A stretch of DNA of 51,285 nucleotides from a virus, in the IMG/VR virus record IMGVR_UViG_3300022841_000021, positions 1 through 51,285 of that record; one strand, given 5' to 3'. The position numbers and the translations under genes were made by a program. Below are positions 47,670 through 51,285 of this stretch, piece by piece. How positions within the stretch are numbered: position 1 is the first letter of the stretch; each line of letters starts with the position of its first letter. The notes beneath the pieces were generated by a model. The model saw only the letters and a list, made by a program, of their open reading frames with translations. It did not search any database and had not been told where the DNA came from.

Positions 47670-49790
47670 ATGAAAAAATTACAATTAAGTTTTATTAGCA
47701 GTTTGCAGCTAAATAACAGTATTATAGTTACTTATAGCGTAGGGGGTGTTAATGGTGATTTAATAGAAACATTTGTAGAGCCTGAAAATGCTAGAGCCTT
47801 TCATCCAGGAATAAATGAATCTACAGAAATACTTGCTATTAATTACGCTAATAGATTTAGATTCGATTATAATGCTGACATCTTTAAAGGTGGTTTAACC
47901 ATCACTAAAACAGGTAGTGTTTTAAATTTAACATCGACAGATACAACCGTAACTTTTCACGCAGTAAGCGGAACGGCTATATCTAGCGGTAAAGTAACTT
48001 ATGTTTTAAGTGATCCTGTTCCTGCACCTTTACCTATACAAAACTTAAAGTACTATTTTGAATTTAACGATGTTGTAGATGTTAGGCATAGAGTGGAAAT
48101 ATTAAGCGCAGAATTTGATGGAGAGCCTACGAAAATCTACGGAAGTTGTAGTTTAGAATATTCAGAAACAGACGACACGTTAGAACCAATAAGAGGTTCG
48201 GGTTTAAAAATAGACTTACAAGCGGATTCTAATTTAACATTCTACGACCTTTATAGCGAAGAGGAGCGCACTTATTCAGTAACCTATAAAAGAGATGCTT
48301 TAGGAACTAATACAACGTTATTTAATGGTTGGTTAAGCCCAGAGGGTATTTATGAAAGCCTAGTAACTGATAAATGGGTAATTTCTTTAGACTGTACAGA
48401 CGGTCTTGGATTCCTTAAAAACTTATCTTACGTAGAAGATGCTAACGGTCTTAGTTTTGTAGGTAAGCAAAGCCTAATTAAAATAGTTTCTAACTGCCTA
48501 AAAAGGACTAAAATAAACTCAAACATATTTGTTGGTATAGATATTTACTACGAGGGTTTACGAAATGACCTTTCTATTTTTGAGAATGTTTACTATAACT
48601 CGGATCGGTTTGTGAAAGACGATAAAGATACAATAATGAATTGTGACGAAGTTCTAAGAAGTGTTTTAGAGCCTTTTGGTGCGGTTATTACGGCTTATAA
48701 AGGGCAATGGCTAATATATAAACCGAACTCTTTAGTAACTGCTACAATACCGTCTTTTTTCGGGTACGACTTTAGCGGAGATAATTTATTAATACCTAAA
48801 AAGAATTTTGATTTTAGAGTTACTTTAGGTAGTCAGATAAACGGTTATTACCCACACCACGTAAACGCCAACCAACAAAAGACAGTTAAAAGTTCTATAG
48901 GTGCTTTTCGTATAAATTACAAGTATGGATTGGTTGATAGTTTAATACTTATAGACCCTTTTACACTATCTGGAAGCGATGGTGGGTTTCAAAGTACTAC
49001 TAAGATAGTACCTACAAGTAGTAGGTTAAAGCTTACCGTAAATACAAGTTGTAACTTTTTAAATAATGAGGGTTTTAGTTCTGATGTAGTTTTAAAAATT
49101 ACTAATGGTGCAGAAACATATTATTTTAACGGTAGTGAATGGGTTACGACTTTGGCTAAAATGCCTTTGCAAGTAAATGGTAGTTTTTTAGCAAGTACAA
49201 GCGCAACACCTATAAACGGAGATTTAAGTGTACTTATACCACAGGTAAATACATATCCTAACTATCTTAATGAGACTGGCGAAGTTTATGTTAGGTTTGT
49301 TATTGATGTCGTTCCATTATCTGCGGAACTTGAGGCAATAGGAGAAAACCATACATTTCAAAGGTTACTAAGACCATCTTCAAAAATTAAGGATATAAAA
49401 CAAGTTTTTAACGGAGATAATCCTACGGATACCTATTATGGTACAATATACGAGTTAGACCAATTTACACCCACAGAGAATTGGAATAGATTAGGGGTCG
49501 AAGAAAAAAAACCAATTCTAAAAATAATGGGAGAGGAGCGTATGAAAATGTATGGTAAACCATTGCAAGTCTATAGCGGTGATATTTTCGGATATTTTGA
49601 TTATTTAAACCTTGCTACTATTAGCAATTTTAACGGTGTTTTTATGGTTACTTCGTATAGCTATGATTGTTTGTCTAACGTAACGTCTATAACCTACGTA
49701 GAAGTTTTAGATACGGACATCTTAGAAGATGTAGATTATCAATTTACTTTAGATTATGGCAACGTTGTAGAGCCAACTATTCGTGGATAA
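47670..49790 (+). CDS. Distal tail or baseplate protein, element B
   Basis: 706 residues, beta-rich, immediately after the tape measure. The middle (about 280-400) includes NCDEVLRSVLEPFGAVITAYKGQWLIY, which resembles the central part of tail hub proteins. The position corresponds to the 757-residue protein of element A. No enzymatic motif is seen. Confidence 0.65.
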   Translation: MKKLQLSFISSLQLNNSIIVTYSVGGVNGDLIETFVEPENARAFHPGINESTEILAINYANRFRFDYNADIFKGGLTITKTGSVLNLTSTDTTVTFHAVSGTAISSGKVTYVLSDPVPAPLPIQNLKYYFEFNDVVDVRHRVEILSAEFDGEPTKIYGSCSLEYSETDDTLEPIRGSGLKIDLQADSNLTFYDLYSEEERTYSVTYKRDALGTNTTLFNGWLSPEGIYESLVTDKWVISLDCTDGLGFLKNLSYVEDANGLSFVGKQSLIKIVSNCLKRTKINSNIFVGIDIYYEGLRNDLSIFENVYYNSDRFVKDDKDTIMNCDEVLRSVLEPFGAVITAYKGQWLIYKPNSLVTATIPSFFGYDFSGDNLLIPKKNFDFRVTLGSQINGYYPHHVNANQQKTVKSSIGAFRINYKYGLVDSLILIDPFTLSGSDGGFQSTTKIVPTSSRLKLTVNTSCNFLNNEGFSSDVVLKITNGAETYYFNGSEWVTTLAKMPLQVNGSFLASTSATPINGDLSVLIPQVNTYPNYLNETGEVYVRFVIDVVPLSAELEAIGENHTFQRLLRPSSKIKDIKQVFNGDNPTDTYYGTIYELDQFTPTENWNRLGVEEKKPILKIMGEERMKMYGKPLQVYSGDIFGYFDYLNLATISNFNGVFMVTSYSYDCLSNVTSITYVEVLDTDILEDVDYQFTLDYGNVVEPTIRG

Positions 49791-49829
49791 TTTCAGTATA
49801 TTTATTTAAACTTTACGATACGTTTTATC

Positions 49830-49837
49830 TATATTTG
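49830..49837 (+). promoter_or_regulatory. Promoter before the tail-tube paralogue
   Basis: TATATTTG ends nine bases before the ATG at 49846, so the transcript could be nearly leaderless. A reversed TATCG motif (CGATA, 49816-49820) lies upstream. Confidence 0.6.
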
Positions 49838-49845
49838 TATTGGAT

Positions 49846-50310
49846 ATGATAAACGGAACTTATAGTATACTTTACTTAGATATTGGCGAGGGCTTCTTAC
49901 CTATTGGATGCCTTACCTCTAACGGATTTTCTGAAAGTGTAGAAACTTTAGATTCTACAAATATAGAGAATGGCGGTTGGAAAACTTACGTATTAACCAA
50001 CCAAGAATATAGCATAGACTTTAGCGGTGTTGCTTTAAATACCCTTTATAATGGCGGAGATACTACTAAATTTTCTTACGATATTCTTAAATTAATTAAG
50101 AGAAACAGACTTTTAATAGATTGGAAAATACAAGACAATCAAGGCAATATTGACAACGGAAAAGGCTATTTAACAGATTTATCTTCTGAAAGTAATATAG
50201 ATGAATTCATAACTTTTAGTGCTACTATTTTAGGCTACGGTATACCAGTTAGCACAAACATTAACCCAATAGATTCGGGGCTAGAATCTCACTTAGAAAC
50301 TTTAATATAA
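49846..50310 (+). CDS. Tail-tube-like protein (second copy)
   Basis: 154 residues from ATG 49846; a TTG two codons upstream overlaps the promoter. It shares the pattern LPIGCLTSNGFSESVETLDSTNI and a late FITFSATILGYG with the tube protein at 44337, so the two are paralogues. Its place between baseplate and fibre suggests a tube-initiator or fibre-linking ring. The stop overlaps the next ATG. Confidence 0.7.
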   Translation: MINGTYSILYLDIGEGFLPIGCLTSNGFSESVETLDSTNIENGGWKTYVLTNQEYSIDFSGVALNTLYNGGDTTKFSYDILKLIKRNRLLIDWKIQDNQGNIDNGKGYLTDLSSESNIDEFITFSATILGYGIPVSTNINPIDSGLESHLETLI

Positions 50311-51285
50311 TGGCAAAGATACAGTATAACGATAAAGTAAATATAATAAGTCAGCCAGTACCCGAAGTAAATAAGGTTACTGCAGCAAACTTAAACGAGA
50401 TAAAAACAAGCGTTAATATCAACGTTGATAATATTGCTTTAAATGCTACAGACTTGTCGTTAAAAGCCGATATAAGCGGAAACAGTAGCGAGATTTTTAA
50501 AATTGCTAATGGTTTGTCTGCTAATGATGCCGTTAATCTTACGCAATTAGACGGATTAGAAACAACTTTACAAAATAACATAAACACAGAGGCAACCGCA
50601 AGAACAACCGCAGATACTACTTTACAATCTAACATTGATTTAAAAGTAGATATTGCGAGCATTGTAGACAACGTAACTTCGGGAGGTGTAAGCGTTCCTT
50701 TATCAGCAGAGCAAGGAAAGATACTAAAAGCAGAAATACTAGCCTTAGCAGGTTCTTTAATACCTCAAGGGAATTGGGATGCAGACACAAATACGCCTGA
50801 CATTACAACAGCAACTGAAACAGGTTATTTTTGGATTGTTTCGGTTGAGGGTGCTACAGATATTGGAGGGATTACTGATTGGAAAGTAAACGATTGGGCT
50901 ATAAAAACTGCTAGCGGTTGGGCTAAAATAGATAACACAGATAAAGTTTTAAGCGTAGCTGGTAAGATTGGAGAGGTTGTTTTAGCTAAAGCAGATGTAG
51001 GATTGTCTAATGTAGATAATACAACGGATGCAAATAAACCGATTTCAACGGCACAACAAACCGCTTTAGACTTAAAAGCTAATAAGGCTTCACCAAGTTT
51101 TACAGGAAATGCCAATTTTGCGGGTCTTGTTACAATAAATAATAGACTTGATTTAAGTGATGCCTTAAATAATACTTTTATAGGTAGTAGTGTTGGAGAA
51201 AATAACACAACGGGAAGTTCCAACGCAGCTTTAGGCTACCTAAGTTTACAAAATAATACAACTGGAAGTGGAAACGTAGCTTTAG
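50310..51285 (+). CDS. Tail fibre, element B (truncated by window end)
   Basis: 325 codons are visible. Residues 1-85 are unique (MAKIQYNDKVNIISQPVPEV...), then the coiled-coil and collar part are near-identical to the element A fibre from its residue 152 on, and the last residues enter the YadA-like repeats. The gene continues past the window end. Confidence 0.85.
   Translation, partial: MAKIQYNDKVNIISQPVPEVNKVTAANLNEIKTSVNINVDNIALNATDLSLKADISGNSSEIFKIANGLSANDAVNLTQLDGLETTLQNNINTEATARTTADTTLQSNIDLKVDIASIVDNVTSGGVSVPLSAEQGKILKAEILALAGSLIPQGNWDADTNTPDITTATETGYFWIVSVEGATDIGGITDWKVNDWAIKTASGWAKIDNTDKVLSVAGKIGEVVLAKADVGLSNVDNTTDANKPISTAQQTALDLKANKASPSFTGNANFAGLVTINNRLDLSDALNNTFIGSSVGENNTTGSSNAALGYLSLQNNTTGSGNVAL
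50563..51285 (+). repeat. Fibre segment shared with element A
   Basis: Colinear copy of 17175-17897 (offset 33388). Identity is almost complete over the last 200 bases, with a few substitutions. The right end coincides with the window end. Confidence 0.9.

Overview
The window is entirely phage-derived and the host is almost certainly a low-GC member of Bacteroidota, probably a flavobacterium. Most intergenic gaps carry the Bacteroidota -7 box TAnnTTTG, starts generally lack a Shine-Dalgarno sequence, and several proteins belong to Bacteroidota phage families (a DUF3127-like ssDNA-binding protein, the MKANELRIGNY family, an integrase with YSFRHSY at its active site). One tail protein carries a segment resembling the repeat of the flavobacterial gliding adhesin SprB. 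No host housekeeping gene is present.

Two different siphovirus-like late regions lie head to tail. Element A (1-25720) begins with a gene-free leader that may encode a structured RNA. It continues with a ribbon-helix-helix protein, a VRR-NUC nuclease and a DUF3310-like protein, then portal, prohead protease, major capsid protein, connectors, tail tube, tape measure, two large tail or baseplate proteins and an adhesin-like fibre. A lysis cassette follows (holin candidate, coiled-coil membrane protein, M15 endolysin, inserted Endonuclease-VII-like gene, one-protein spanin), then a metallophosphoesterase, a run of small genes and a leftward tyrosine integrase. No terminase for A is in the window.

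At 25725-25768 lies the 3' half of a tRNA(CAT), without its 5' half. This is the expected attachment core. Element B starts to its right: a repressor with two helix-turn-helix units facing an early promoter, small early genes, ERF annealing protein, DUF3127 protein, HNH protein, RusA resolvase, replication protein, helicase, DUF3310-like protein and a DnaA-domain-IV-like protein. Next come a second RNA or DNA hairpin, TerS, TerL, portal, a MuF-type head protein with a C-terminal HEIGH zincin-like domain, protease, capsid, connectors, tail tube, a tail chaperone with a lambda-type G GGA AAG frameshift site, tape measure, tail protein, a second tail-tube-like protein, and a fibre cut by the window end.

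The order int-core-repressor across the junction, with only half a tRNA, fits either two prophages in tandem at one tRNA gene or a join through attP. The two elements share nearly identical fibre DNA (17175-17897 and 50563-51285, colinear) and a 42-nt identical block in the DUF3310-like genes, so they have exchanged DNA. Element B also carries two inserted single-gene units (a lipoprotein between two terminators and an antisense MKANELRIGNY gene), and two promoters with the same 31-bp-spaced double repeat that I did not find in A.
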